This document shows positions 1 through 9,731 of a stretch of DNA of 64,000 nt, in pieces. Within the stretch, counting starts at the first letter, position 1, and the number at the start of each line of letters is the position of its first letter. The notes beneath the pieces were generated by a model. That model did not search any database, had not been told where the DNA came from, and saw only the letters and a list, made by a program, of their open reading frames with translations. Source of the DNA: Pseudomonas sp. H1h (GTDB lineage Bacteria; Pseudomonadota; Gammaproteobacteria; Pseudomonadales; Pseudomonadaceae); NCBI RefSeq assembly GCF_000633255.1, contig NZ_AYMJ01000012.1, positions 124,001 to 188,000 of the forward strand, given 5' to 3'. Both the position numbers and the translations under genes were made by a program.

Positions 1-1215
1 TACCTGCTGATGTTCTGGCTGGTGATCGAAGCCACCTTCGTCCGTGGTCTGGCGGTCGCCGCACGCCGTCTGGCCTACCAGCGCGCGCTGGCCAAACGTC
101 AGGCGGCCAAAGAGGCCGGCGACGGCGAAGCGGTGATCGAAGAGCCGACGCTGGACATCGAAAAGGTCAACGAACAGTCGCTGCGTCTGATCCGTCTGGC
201 ACTGCTCGGCGGCTTCATCGCCGCGCTGTACTGGGTCTGGGCCGACCTGATTTCGGTGTTCTCGTACCTCGACAACATCACCCTCTACGAATACACCAGC
301 GGCACCGGCGCCAACATGAGCATGGTGCCGATCAGCATCGGCGACATGCTCGGCGCGCTGATCATCATCGGCATCACCTTCGCCCTGGCGCGCAACCTGC
401 CGGGTCTGCTCGAAGTGTTCGTGCTGTCGAAACTCAACCTCGCGCAGGGCAGTGCCTACGCGACCACGACGTTGCTGTCGTATGTGATCGCCGGCGTCGG
501 TTTCGTCTCCACCCTGTCGACCCTCGGCGTGAGCTGGGACAAGTTGCAATGGCTGGTGGCGGCGCTCTCGGTGGGCCTCGGTTTCGGCATGCAGGAGATC
601 TTCGCGAACTTCATCTCCGGCATCATGATCCTGTTCGAACGCCCGGTGCGGATCGGTGACACCATCACCATCGGCAACCTCTCGGGCACGGTGAGCAAGA
701 TCCGCATCCGTGCCACGACCATCACCGACTTCGACCGCAAGGACATCATTGTCCCGAACAAGACGTTCATCACCGGGCAACTGATCAACTGGTCGCTGAC
801 CGACACGATCACCCGGGTGACGCTGAAACTCGGCGTGGATTACGGCTCCGATCTGGATCTGGTCAAGGAACTGCTGCTCAAGGCTGCCCGGGAAAACCCG
901 CGTGTTCTCAAAGAGCCCGAGCCGCACGTGTACTTCCTCAACTTCGGCGAAAGCACCCTCGATCATGAGCTGCGCATGCACGTGCGTGACCTCGGCGACC
1001 GCAATCCGGTGATCGACGAAGTGAACCGCTTCATCAACCGCGAGTTCAAGAAGCAGCACATCAACATCTCGTTCCGCCAGATGGAGGTGTACCTGAAGAA
1101 CCTCCACGGTCAGGAATACAAGTTGGTGCCGGTCGAGGACGACAGCAAAACCATCGTTCCGATCAGCGGCGAACAAAAACCGCTGCAAGAACCGCCGCCA
1201 GCCAAACTCGACTAA
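1..1215 (+). CDS. MscS/MscK-family mechanosensitive channel (C-terminal part, 5' end outside window)
   Basis: The reading frame is open from the first base, so only the last 404 or so residues are in the window. The product is an inner-membrane mechanosensitive channel that opens under tension to release solutes on osmotic downshock. Visible features are hydrophobic helices near residues 65-85, 110-135 and 155-190, followed by the family's pore and beta-domain signature (GFGMQEIFANF, then GIMILFERPVRIGD). A charged C-terminal domain ends in a Pro-rich tail. The large missing N-terminus suggests a long MscK/KefA-like member rather than a minimal MscS, but the window cannot prove this. The gene lies 48 bp upstream of selO on the same strand. 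Confidence 0.85.
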   Translation, partial: YLLMFWLVIEATFVRGLAVAARRLAYQRALAKRQAAKEAGDGEAVIEEPTLDIEKVNEQSLRLIRLALLGGFIAALYWVWADLISVFSYLDNITLYEYTSGTGANMSMVPISIGDMLGALIIIGITFALARNLPGLLEVFVLSKLNLAQGSAYATTTLLSYVIAGVGFVSTLSTLGVSWDKLQWLVAALSVGLGFGMQEIFANFISGIMILFERPVRIGDTITIGNLSGTVSKIRIRATTITDFDRKDIIVPNKTFITGQLINWSLTDTITRVTLKLGVDYGSDLDLVKELLLKAARENPRVLKEPEPHVYFLNFGESTLDHELRMHVRDLGDRNPVIDEVNRFINREFKKQHINISFRQMEVYLKNLHGQEYKLVPVEDDSKTIVPISGEQKPLQEPPPAKLD

Positions 1216-1224
1216 CCGGTCTAA

Positions 1225-2727
<1,503 letters not shown>

Positions 2728-2807
2728 GGCACAGGATTCAACCTTGATAAATGCCTCGCAGGACTCCAGATCAGTCATACGAGTTATATACGTTCACCGA
2801 GCCCATT

Positions 2808-3242
2808 ATGACCAACCCACTCCTCATCCCCTGCCCCGCCTGTAACGGCCTCAACCGCATCCCCGCCGAACGCCTGGGTGATCAGCCGAAGTGCGGGCGC
2901 TGCAAATCCACTGTGCTGCTGAGCAAGCCGTTCGAACTCAAGCAAGGCGACTACACCAGTCAGATCAAGGGTGATCTGCCGCTGTTGGTGGATGTGTGGG
3001 CGGACTGGTGCGGGCCATGCAAGTCGTTCGCACCGGTGTTCGAACAGGCTGCTGCGCAGTTGGCGGGCAAGTGTCGACTGGCCAAGCTCGACAGCGAAGC
3101 CAATCAGCAGTTGTCGGCGCAGTTGGGGATTCGTTCGATTCCGAGCCTTATTCTGTTCAAAAATGGCCGCGAAGTGGCGCGCCAGAGCGGGGCGTTTCCG
3201 TTGCCACAGTTGATGGCATGGCTGCGCAGCCAGGGTATCTGA
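2808..3242 (+). CDS. trxC: Thioredoxin 2 (zinc-containing)
   Basis: The product is 144 residues, a cytoplasmic thiol-disulfide reductant. It carries the TrxC-specific N-terminal zinc ribbon with two CxxC pairs (Cys9/Cys12 and Cys29/Cys32). The thioredoxin fold follows, with the active site WCGPC (Cys68 and Cys71) and the cis-Pro region RSIPSL. An upstream in-frame ATG at 2751 would add 19 residues unlike the family, so the ATG at 2808 is chosen because it places MTNPLLIPCPAC at the N-terminus. The last 50 or so bases of the gene are duplicated about 195 bp downstream (see the repeat entry). Confidence 0.92.
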   Translation: MTNPLLIPCPACNGLNRIPAERLGDQPKCGRCKSTVLLSKPFELKQGDYTSQIKGDLPLLVDVWADWCGPCKSFAPVFEQAAAQLAGKCRLAKLDSEANQQLSAQLGIRSIPSLILFKNGREVARQSGAFPLPQLMAWLRSQGI

Positions 3243-3259
3243 CACACCCGAAAACCCAT

Positions 3260-3350
3260 TGTGGGAGCGGGCTTGCTCGCGAAGAGGGAGTGTCAGTCAG
3301 CCGATTTATCAACTGACAGAATGCCTTCGCGAGCAAGCCCGCTCCCACAG
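3260..3350. repeat. REP doublet (inverted pair) downstream of trxC
   Basis: Two inverted copies of the Pseudomonas REP core read TGTGGGAGCGGGCTTGCTCG on the left and its complement on the right, separated by about 40 bp. The pair can form a long cruciform or RNA hairpin. Confidence 0.9.
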
Positions 3351-3380
3351 GGGGATCAGACGCGTCTCAGAACGTCAGGC

Positions 3381-3456
3381 CGAGTGGGGCGTCCGCTGCC
3401 GCAGTTGATGGCATGGCTGCGCAGCCAGGGTATCTGACACACCCCCGCTCCCACAG
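3381..3456 (+). repeat. Partial duplication of the trxC 3' end plus a REP remnant
   Basis: From about 3381 the sequence repeats the last codons of trxC, including the stop, at an offset of 195-197 bp. The core GTTGATGGCATGGCTGCGCA and the following CCAGGGTATCTGACACACC are identical to 3211-3248, while the upstream part differs by a few substitutions and a 2-bp gap. It runs straight into a half REP (CCCGCTCCCACAGGGG). The copy has no start codon and is not a gene. It looks like a duplication between short repeats around the REP doublet. Confidence 0.85.
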
Positions 3457-3480
3457 GGGATCCATGCGTAATTCGAGGTA

Positions 3481-4251
3481 TCAGGCGTCTTCGAGCAGGT
3501 TATGCAGCTCGACGAATTGCTGCGTCAGCTTGTGCCGCGGGTCGAGGTGGATCAGCGGCGTGCTGGCCTGGTGCGATTCACGCATGCGCACCGAGCTGCT
3601 CAGATACACCGGCAGCACCGGCAAGCCTTCAGCGATCAACTCATCAAGCATCTGCTGCGGCAGGCTGGCCCGGGCCTGGAACTGGTTGACCACAATGCCT
3701 TCGACTTCCAGGCCTTCGTTGTGGTCTTCCTTCAACTCTTCGATCTCCGCCAGCAACCCGTACAGCGCCTGCCGCGAGAAGCTGTCGCAATCGAAGGGAA
3801 TCAACACACGATCGGCGGCAATCAATGCCGACACCGCATAAAAATTCAGTGCGGGCGGGGTGTCGAGATAGATCCGGTCGTAATCTTCTGACAACTCGTC
3901 CAGCAACTTGCGCAGCTTGTTGATCTTGTGCTTGGCCTCAAGCTTGGGCTGCAGATCAGCCAGTTCGGCGGTGGCGGTGATGATGTGCAGGTTGTCGAAC
4001 GGGGTTTCGTAGATATCCGCCTGATTTTTCTTCGAGAACGGCCCTGAAGACAGGGTCTGCTTGAAGAAGTCGGCAATGCCCATCGGAATGTCATCCCCGG
4101 TGAGCCCCGTCAGATACTGAGTGGAGTTGGCCTGGGCATCGAGATCCACCAACAGCGTGCGATAGCCCTCGCTGGCGCTGACCGCCGCCAGATTGCAGGC
4201 AATGCTGGATTTGCCCACGCCACCTTTCTGATTGAACACCACGCGCCGCAT
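3481..4251 (-). CDS. ParA-family (MinD/Soj-like) ATPase, orphan
   Basis: The product is 256 residues. The N-terminus [16 protein letters not shown] is the deviant Walker A motif of ParA proteins, with signature Lys9 and catalytic Lys14. It is followed by [10 protein letters not shown] (A' box) and IYLDTPPAL (Walker B). Such ATPases position DNA, protein clusters or cell-pole machinery by dimerising on nucleoid DNA. There is no ParB gene or obvious parS beside it, and the chromosome's own parAB normally lies near oriC, so this is an orphan with unknown cargo. The frame continues upstream to about 4464, but the ATG at 4251 gives the family N-terminus. It is convergent with trxC and divergent from the APE operon. 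Confidence 0.88.
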   Translation of the reverse strand: MRRVVFNQKGGVGKSSIACNLAAVSASEGYRTLLVDLDAQANSTQYLTGLTGDDIPMGIADFFKQTLSSGPFSKKNQADIYETPFDNLHIITATAELADLQPKLEAKHKINKLRKLLDELSEDYDRIYLDTPPALNFYAVSALIAADRVLIPFDCDSFSRQALYGLLAEIEELKEDHNEGLEVEGIVVNQFQARASLPQQMLDELIAEGLPVLPVYLSSSVRMRESHQASTPLIHLDPRHKLTQQFVELHNLLEDA

Positions 4252-4628
4252 GACAAAACCTCCGTGTATCAAAGAATGACCGAGTGTAGATGCGCGCGGC
4301 TCGGCTTCGCTACCTCCATGGACGCGGACTACAGAGTCAGGTGCAAATATCCCCATGGTGATGGAGCAAAAACGGCCATTGATCGTCGGGATGCCGGACA
4401 GACAAACCGCTGACGACCCGAATAATGGCCAAGTGACATTTTTTCCACGAACTATTCGGTACATTCAGCTGCGCAAAATGTAACCAGCATTTGCTACACA
4501 CTCGTCGCACCGGGATAATGCGCGCCACCCGAACGTCAGGCGCCACGCCGCGTCCGGTAACGTCAGCACAGCCCGGCTGCGGCTTTGGCGACTCAACGCG
4601 TCAATAAAAGCCCGCAGGGGCGGGATAA
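4252..4628. other. Intergenic region between parA-like gene and APE operon
   Basis: This 377-bp divergent intergenic stretch holds no convincing gene on either strand. It should contain the promoters for the ParA-type gene (leftward) and the aryl polyene operon (rightward). The only good promoter match I found is listed separately. No regulator gene adjoins the operon start. Confidence 0.6.
4491..4519 (+). promoter_or_regulatory. Candidate sigma-70 promoter of the APE operon
   Basis: TTGCTA at 4491-4496 and GATAAT at 4514-4519 are separated by 17 bp, a good -35/-10 pair. This would give a leader of about 100 nt before the first APE gene. The assignment rests on sequence match only. Confidence 0.45.
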
Positions 4629-5354
4629 ATGTCCGTGATCAACTTCAACATCGCCCAATGGCGCGCGTGGGCTCCAGGGCTCGACAGCGTGGACGCCTGG
4701 CAGGCCTGGAGCCGACAGCCGGTTGTGCTCCAGAGCAGCGATGCCGCGCCCGATGTGTCGTTCCTCCCGGCCATGCAGCGCCGGCGCCTCAGCCGCCTGG
4801 CGCGGATGGCGTTCAGTGTTGGCTGGCCGCTGGCCGACGGACGGGAAAACCTGCCGCTGGTGTTTGTTTCGCGGCACGGCGAAACCCCGCGCACCTTCGA
4901 AATCCTCAGCGATCTGGCCAAGGACGAACCGTTGTCGCCCACCCAGTTCAGCCTGTCGGTGCACAACGCGATCATCGGCCTGTGGTCGATCATGCGCGGT
5001 GAAACCAGCGAAATGACCGCCCTCGCGGCAGCCGGCGATGGCCTGGAACACGGCATGCTTGAAGCCGCGGCCCTGCTCGACGAAGGCGCTCCGGCAGTGC
5101 TGCTGATCATCACCGAAGAACAGCCGCCCCAAGCCTACTCGCAGTGGATCGACGACGTGCCTTTTCCCTATGCGCTCGGTTTGTTGATCACCCCCGGTAC
5201 CGACTGGCGGCTTACCCTGAACAGCGGCACAGAAGCAGTGTCCAAAGCGCACTGGCCGCACGCGCTGAATCTGTTGCGTACCCTGCTCGGCCAGCAACCC
5301 CATTGCCAACATGCCTGGAAAAATCGTGTATGGACCTGGCAACGCAACCCGTGA
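4629..5354 (+). CDS. apeC: Aryl polyene chain-length-factor-like ketosynthase homologue
   Basis: The product is 241 residues, related to the N-terminal half of beta-ketoacyl synthases (the Ketoacyl-synt_2 type). It lacks the TACTS-type active-site Cys seen in the two full ketosynthases of this cluster. In characterised aryl polyene systems a protein of this kind pairs with a full ketosynthase as a chain-length factor. It is the first gene of the operon. The start ATG at 4629 follows a GGGGCGGGATAA leader segment, and the 3' end overlaps the next gene by 25 bp. The symbol is assigned from size, family and first position in the conserved APE order. Confidence 0.75.
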   Translation: MSVINFNIAQWRAWAPGLDSVDAWQAWSRQPVVLQSSDAAPDVSFLPAMQRRRLSRLARMAFSVGWPLADGRENLPLVFVSRHGETPRTFEILSDLAKDEPLSPTQFSLSVHNAIIGLWSIMRGETSEMTALAAAGDGLEHGMLEAAALLDEGAPAVLLIITEEQPPQAYSQWIDDVPFPYALGLLITPGTDWRLTLNSGTEAVSKAHWPHALNLLRTLLGQQPHCQHAWKNRVWTWQRNP

Positions 5355-6136
5355 CCGAGAAAAACCGCGACGCCTACTACTGGCGTCTGCTGGCCACCGC
5401 CGCGAGTTTCGCTCTGTTCGGGCTGGGCGGGCTGTGCCTGCGCCTGCTGGTGTTTCCGTTGCTCGGCTGTCTGCCCGGCGATGCGCTGAAACATCGCCAG
5501 CGCGCACGGCAGACGGTCAGTCGGCTGTTCTGGTTTTTTGTGCGGTTCATGGCCCGTACTGGCGTGCTGAGCTACGACATTCAAGGGGCGGAACGCCTTG
5601 GTCGCCCGGGGCAGATGATCATCGCCAACCACCCGTCGCTGATTGATGTGGTGTTCCTGATCGGCCTGGTGCGCCAGGCCAATTGCGTGGTGAAGAAAAG
5701 CCTGTGGGAAAACCCCTTCACCCGTGGCCCGCTGCGTAGCACCGAGTACATCAGCAATGACGGCAGCATGGACATGCTCGACGCCGCCGCCGAGTCCCTG
5801 CAGAACGGCCAGACCCTGATCATTTTTCCCGAGGGCACGCGCACCCAGCCAAGGCAGGCACCGGCCTTTCATCGGGGGGCCGCGGCGATTGCCCTGCGCG
5901 GTGCGAAAATCCTGACTCCGGTGGTTATCAAGGTCAACCCGACCACCCTGACCAAGGCCGAACCCTGGTATCGGATCCCCAGCCGCCGCGTGCACTTCAG
6001 TTTTCGTGTCGGGGCCGATATAGACCCACAGACTTTCGCCACGCAGGGGCCGGCACCGCAGGCCTCGCGCAAGCTCAACGATTATTTGCACTCTTACTTC
6101 ATTAAGGAGCTCGCCGAAGATGAACGATCTGAATAA
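5330..6136 (+). CDS. 1-acyl-glycerol-phosphate-type acyltransferase of the APE cluster
   Basis: This 268-residue membrane-associated PlsC-family acyltransferase has the catalytic HX4D block (NHPSLID near residue 99) and the FPEGTRT acyl-acceptor block near residue 165. Two hydrophobic segments lie in the first 75 residues. It probably helps attach the polyene or a partner acyl chain to a glycerol- or sugar-based lipid anchor; that is inference from the cluster. The ATG at 5330 lies inside the end of apeC, implying translational coupling. The position corresponds to apeD in the usual order. Confidence 0.82.
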   Translation: MDLATQPVTEKNRDAYYWRLLATAASFALFGLGGLCLRLLVFPLLGCLPGDALKHRQRARQTVSRLFWFFVRFMARTGVLSYDIQGAERLGRPGQMIIANHPSLIDVVFLIGLVRQANCVVKKSLWENPFTRGPLRSTEYISNDGSMDMLDAAAESLQNGQTLIIFPEGTRTQPRQAPAFHRGAAAIALRGAKILTPVVIKVNPTTLTKAEPWYRIPSRRVHFSFRVGADIDPQTFATQGPAPQASRKLNDYLHSYFIKELAEDERSE

Positions 6137-6395
6137 CCCGGGCCTGGTGCGCGACATCAAACTGCTGATCATCGATGCCCTGGGCCTCGAAGACATCAGC
6201 GTCGACGACATCGGCGACGAGCAGACCCTGTTTGGCGAAGGCCTGGGCCTGGATTCCGTCGACGCGCTGGAACTGGGTCTGGCGATCCAGAAAAAGTACG
6301 GCATCAAGATCGACGCCGACGCCAAAGACACCCGTAACCACTTCACCAACGTGGCGAGCCTTGCGGCGTTCGTCACGGCAAAACAGGCAGCTTGA
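6120..6395 (+). CDS. apeE: Acyl carrier protein 1 of the APE cluster
   Basis: The product is a 91-residue acidic ACP. The phosphopantetheine attachment site is Ser46 in GLGLDSVDALEL. It overlaps the preceding acyltransferase gene by 17 bp and is followed 9 bp later by a second ACP gene. Two ACPs are the rule in aryl polyene systems, where they carry the aryl starter and the growing polyene chain. The symbol is assigned by order. Confidence 0.85.
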   Translation: MNDLNNPGLVRDIKLLIIDALGLEDISVDDIGDEQTLFGEGLGLDSVDALELGLAIQKKYGIKIDADAKDTRNHFTNVASLAAFVTAKQAA

Positions 6396-6404
6396 GACCG
6401 GACC

Positions 6405-6659
6405 ATGCAAACTCGTGACGATATTTTCAACACCCTGCGCGATGCCCTGGTCGAGCTGTTCGAACTGGATCCGGCTCGCGTGAGCCTGGAGTCAAACCTG
6501 TATCAGGATCTGGAAATCGACAGCATCGATGCGGTCGATCTGATCGATCACATCAAGCGCCAGACCGGCAAGAAAATCGCCGCCGAAGAATTCAAATCGG
6601 TGCGTACTGTCGGTGACGTAGTCGAGGCGGTCTACCGTCTGGTTCAACCGGCCGCATGA
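6405..6659 (+). CDS. apeF: Acyl carrier protein 2 of the APE cluster
   Basis: The product is an 84-residue ACP with the carrier site Ser40 in DLEIDSIDAVDL. It is clearly distinct from ACP 1 and probably has a different partner enzyme set. The ATG at 6405 is 9 bp after the stop of ACP 1. The stop overlaps the next start (ATGA). Confidence 0.85.
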   Translation: MQTRDDIFNTLRDALVELFELDPARVSLESNLYQDLEIDSIDAVDLIDHIKRQTGKKIAAEEFKSVRTVGDVVEAVYRLVQPAA

Positions 6660-7201
6660 GCCGATTGATCGGCCTCGGCCTGCTGCTGGCAGGCCTGCTG
6701 TACCCCTTTGCGGTGTATTTCGGCATGGAGCACTTCGCCCCGTGGCAGTTCGGGCTGCTGCTGGGCAGCCTGTGGCTGGCGCGCGCGCTGACGGGCGAGC
6801 GCAAGCCCGGCAGCCTGTGGATGGCCTGTGTGGCAATCACGTTCTGCCTGTTGCTGGCCCTGTTCGACAGCCCGCTGTTGCTGCGTTGGTACCCGGTATT
6901 GATCAGCGGCTTCATGCTGGTGCTGTTCAGCCTGAGCCTGAAATACGGACCGCCGATGGTCGAGCGCCTGGCGCGGATCCGCGAGCCGCAACTGCCGCCC
7001 GAGGCGATCCGCTACACCCGCCAGGTCACCGTGGCCTGGAGCGTGTTTTTCTTCTGCAACGGTTTGTGCGCCGCCCTCCTGACCCTGTGGGCGCCGCTGA
7101 ATTGGTGGATGTTGTACACCGGCCTGATCTCCTACGGATTGATCGGCCTGATGTTTGCCATTGAATGGCTGATACGACAACGGGTAAGAGGCCGTAAATG
7201 A
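6656..7201 (+). CDS. APE cluster integral membrane protein (COG4648-like)
   Basis: This 181-residue protein has about five or six hydrophobic helices and a few charged loops. I recognise it as the small DNA gyrase/topo-misannotated or COG4648-type membrane protein usually found between the ACPs and the AMP ligase in aryl polyene clusters (apeG position). Its biochemical role is unknown. It may scaffold lipid-linked intermediates at the inner membrane, which is inference. It has 4-bp overlaps at both ends. Confidence 0.65.
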   Translation: MSRLIGLGLLLAGLLYPFAVYFGMEHFAPWQFGLLLGSLWLARALTGERKPGSLWMACVAITFCLLLALFDSPLLLRWYPVLISGFMLVLFSLSLKYGPPMVERLARIREPQLPPEAIRYTRQVTVAWSVFFFCNGLCAALLTLWAPLNWWMLYTGLISYGLIGLMFAIEWLIRQRVRGRK

Positions 7202-8877
7202 ACTGGAAAAAACTTGAGCACCTGTTGCTCAAGGCCCTGCCAGGGCGAGTGATCACCGACGCTCCGGCGCTCGACCACGCGCAACTGCACGAACAGGCGT
7301 TGAGCGTCGCCGCCGGCCTGCAAGCACGCGGCGTGCAGCGCATGGCGGTGCATCTGGACGATGCCGCCGACCTCGGCATCGCCCTGCTCGGTGCATGGCG
7401 CGCGGGCGTCAGTGTGTTGCTGCCGGCGGATCTGCAAGCGCAGACCCGTCAGCGCTGGTCGAGTGAAGTCGACTTGTGGCTGACCGATCAGCCCGCTGAT
7501 GTGCACTTGAACGACCTGCTGCAGCCGCCCCTGCCCGGCGCTGAACTGGATCTCGAGCAGTGCCGCCTGAGCCTGTGCACCTCCGGTTCCAGCGGCGAAC
7601 CCAAGCGCATCGACAAGACCCTGCACCAACTGGCCAACGAGGTCGAGGCGCTGGAACAACTGTGGGGCGCCGATCTCGGTGAAGCGTGGATCATCGGCAG
7701 CGTCGCCACACAGCACATCTACGGTTTGTTGTTCCGCGTGCTGTGGCCGCTGTGCGCCGGGCGTCCGTTCGTGCGCAAGCAACTGGCGTTTCCGGAAGAT
7801 CTGCAACGCGCCAGCCGCGAACACCCGGCCTTCGCCTGGGTCGGCAGCCCGGCCCTGCTCAAACGCATGGGCGACAATCTCGACTGGCCAGCCCTGAGTG
7901 CCGTGCGCCGGGTGTTTTCCTCCGGTGGCGCATTGCCGGCAGATGCCGCGCAAAGCCTTCAACAACGCTTGCAACAGTGGCCGACGGAAATCCTCGGCAG
8001 CTCGGAAACCGGCGGCATTGCCTGGCGTCAGGGCACAAACCTGTGGCAGCCGTTCGCTGGCGTCGCACTGACTCAGGACCGCGACGGTGCGCTGTTGATC
8101 GCTTCACCGTATCTACCCGCCGGACATGTCGAACACACCGCCGACGCTGCGCGCATTGCCGCCGACGGTCGTTTCGAATTGCTGGGTCGGCTGGACCGCA
8201 TCGTCAAACTCGAAGAAAAACGTATTTCCCTGCCCATGCTTGAACAAGCCCTCGTCGCCCACGACTGGGTCGCCGAAGCACGGCTGGGCGTGGTCCAGGA
8301 AAACCGCGCAGTCCTCGGTGCCCTGTTGGTGCTCAGCGAGAACGGCTTGTTCGCCTTGCGTGAACACGGCCGCCGCAGTCTCACCGAAGCCCTGCGCAAA
8401 CACCTGAGCCAACATTGCGAAGCCCTGGCCCTGCCGCGTCGCTGGCGTCTGCTGCGGCAATTGCCGATGAACGCGCAAGGCAAACTGCCTCAGGCCGAAG
8501 TCGATGCCCTGCTGCTGGCGCCACGGCCCAAGACCCCAGAAGTGCTGGAGCAGGTCGAAACCGACGGCGAATGGAGTCTGCAACTGAGCGTGCCGCCGGA
8601 TCTGGCCTACTTCAGCGGCCACTTCCCCAAGGCCCCGGTCTTACCCGGCGTCGTGCAAGTGGAGTGGGCGTTGAACCTCGGCCGCCAATTGCTGAACCTG
8701 TCCGGCGCATTTGCCGGCATGGAAGTGCTGAAATTCCAGCAACTGGTGCGCCCCGGCGATGAAATCCAGCTGCACCTGCGCTTCGATTCTGAGCGCAGCA
8801 AGTTGTATTTCGCTTATCGCAATGACACGGCGACGTGCTCAAGTGGGCGGATTCTTTTGGGTGTAGAGCATGATTGA
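7198..8877 (+). CDS. apeH: AMP-dependent aryl-ACP ligase fused to FabA/FabZ-like dehydratase (ApeH-ApeI)
   Basis: The product is 559 residues with two domains. Residues 1 to about 445 form an ANL-superfamily ligase, with the ATP-binding motif TSGSSGEPK near residues 127-135 and the core motif GSSETGG near 267. It is expected to activate an aryl acid and load an ACP. Residues from about 460 to the end are a hotdog dehydratase with the catalytic His in SGHFPKAPVLPGV near residue 475 and a downstream Glu (QVEWA). In other aryl polyene clusters these are the separate genes apeH and apeI; here one reading frame encodes both without interruption. The fusion would couple starter loading to beta-hydroxyacyl dehydration in one polypeptide. 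Confidence 0.85.
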   Translation: MNWKKLEHLLLKALPGRVITDAPALDHAQLHEQALSVAAGLQARGVQRMAVHLDDAADLGIALLGAWRAGVSVLLPADLQAQTRQRWSSEVDLWLTDQPADVHLNDLLQPPLPGAELDLEQCRLSLCTSGSSGEPKRIDKTLHQLANEVEALEQLWGADLGEAWIIGSVATQHIYGLLFRVLWPLCAGRPFVRKQLAFPEDLQRASREHPAFAWVGSPALLKRMGDNLDWPALSAVRRVFSSGGALPADAAQSLQQRLQQWPTEILGSSETGGIAWRQGTNLWQPFAGVALTQDRDGALLIASPYLPAGHVEHTADAARIAADGRFELLGRLDRIVKLEEKRISLPMLEQALVAHDWVAEARLGVVQENRAVLGALLVLSENGLFALREHGRRSLTEALRKHLSQHCEALALPRRWRLLRQLPMNAQGKLPQAEVDALLLAPRPKTPEVLEQVETDGEWSLQLSVPPDLAYFSGHFPKAPVLPGVVQVEWALNLGRQLLNLSGAFAGMEVLKFQQLVRPGDEIQLHLRFDSERSKLYFAYRNDTATCSSGRILLGVEHD

Positions 8878-8900
8878 CCCTGGTGAGTGCTGCGCACTCA

Positions 8901-8963
8901 ATCGCGAGCAGGCTCACGCCCACAGAAACCGCGATCTCATGTGGGAACGAGCCTGCTCGCGAA
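8901..8963. repeat. REP doublet, divergent copy, inside the APE operon
   Basis: Two inverted REP-like arms (TCGCGAGCAGGCTCACGCCCACA and its partner GTGGGAACGAGCCTGCTCGCGA) are separated by about 13 bp. Mismatches show it is an older copy. It fills the only gap of more than 100 bp in the first half of the operon, just before the glycosyltransferase start. Confidence 0.8.
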
Positions 8964-8996
8964 GCGGTCATTGCAGTCTTCCTGTGGAGAATCGGT

Positions 8997-9731
8997 ATGC
9001 ATAACCCTTGCGCCGTAATCCCGGTCTACAACCACGAAACCGCGATCGGCACTGTCGTCGACGCCCTGCTCGCGCAACACCTGCCGTGCATTCTGGTGGA
9101 CGACGCCAGCACACCCTCCTGCGCAAAGGTGCTCGATGCGCTGGCCGAGCGCGACAATGTGCACCTGGTGCGCCTGACCCTCAATCAGGGCAAGGGCGGT
9201 GCGGTGATGACCGGCCTGCGCGAAGCGGCGCGCCTGGGGTTCAGCCATGCCTTGCAGGTCGACGCCGATGGCCAGCACGACTTGCATGACGTCGCGCGTT
9301 TCATCGAGGAGTCCCGCGCTCATCCGGACGCGATGATCTGCGGCTATCCACTGTTCGACGAAAGCGTGCCCAAGGGCCGTCTGTACGCGCGTTATCTGAC
9401 CCACGTGATGGTCTGGATCAACACGCTGTCGCTGCAGATCCGCGATTCGATGTGCGGTTTTCGCGTGTATCCGCTGGCCCCGACACTGGCGGTGATCGAC
9501 TCGGCTCGGGTCGGCAAGCGGATGGATTTCGACTCGGACATTCTGGTGCGCCTGTCGTGGCGCAATCAGCCGATGCGTTGGCTGCAGACCAGCGTGCATT
9601 ACCCGCTGGACGGCGTTTCGCACTTCCGTCTGTTCCACGACAACGCGCTGATTTCCAGTATGCATACCCGGTTGTTCTTCGGCATGGTGCTGCGCCTGCC
9701 GCTGATCCTCTGGCGCCGGTGGCGGACATGA
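8997..9731 (+). CDS. Family 2 glycosyltransferase (DPM/DPG synthase-like) of the APE cluster
   Basis: The product is 244 residues with a GT-A fold. The N-terminus CAVIPVYNHE leads into the nucleotide-binding VDDAS segment. Metal-binding DADGQHD is near residue 92 and CGFRVYP near 153. The frame is open upstream to 8874 but runs through a REP, so the ATG at 8997 with GTGGAGA 7 bp upstream is chosen. It probably glycosylates the aryl head group or lipid anchor. In enterobacterial APE clusters a glycosyltransferase and an acyltransferase share one polypeptide (apeJ); here they are separate genes overlapping by 4 bp. Confidence 0.8.
   Translation: MHNPCAVIPVYNHETAIGTVVDALLAQHLPCILVDDASTPSCAKVLDALAERDNVHLVRLTLNQGKGGAVMTGLREAARLGFSHALQVDADGQHDLHDVARFIEESRAHPDAMICGYPLFDESVPKGRLYARYLTHVMVWINTLSLQIRDSMCGFRVYPLAPTLAVIDSARVGKRMDFDSDILVRLSWRNQPMRWLQTSVHYPLDGVSHFRLFHDNALISSMHTRLFFGMVLRLPLILWRRWRT

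Noticed and set aside
3381..3437. A second, truncated thioredoxin gene downstream of trxC
   Set aside because: Only about 50 bp of the trxC 3' end is duplicated, with no start codon or active site. It is listed as a repeat, not a pseudogene.
3260..3456. Short repeats resembling a small CRISPR array
   Set aside because: The repeats are palindromic REP cores in inverted pairs, dispersed genome-wide, without regular spacers or cas genes.
8874..8996. Longer N-terminus for the APE glycosyltransferase from 8874
   Set aside because: The extension translates a REP and non-conserved sequence. The ATG at 8997 has a ribosome site and gives the normal GT2 N-terminus.
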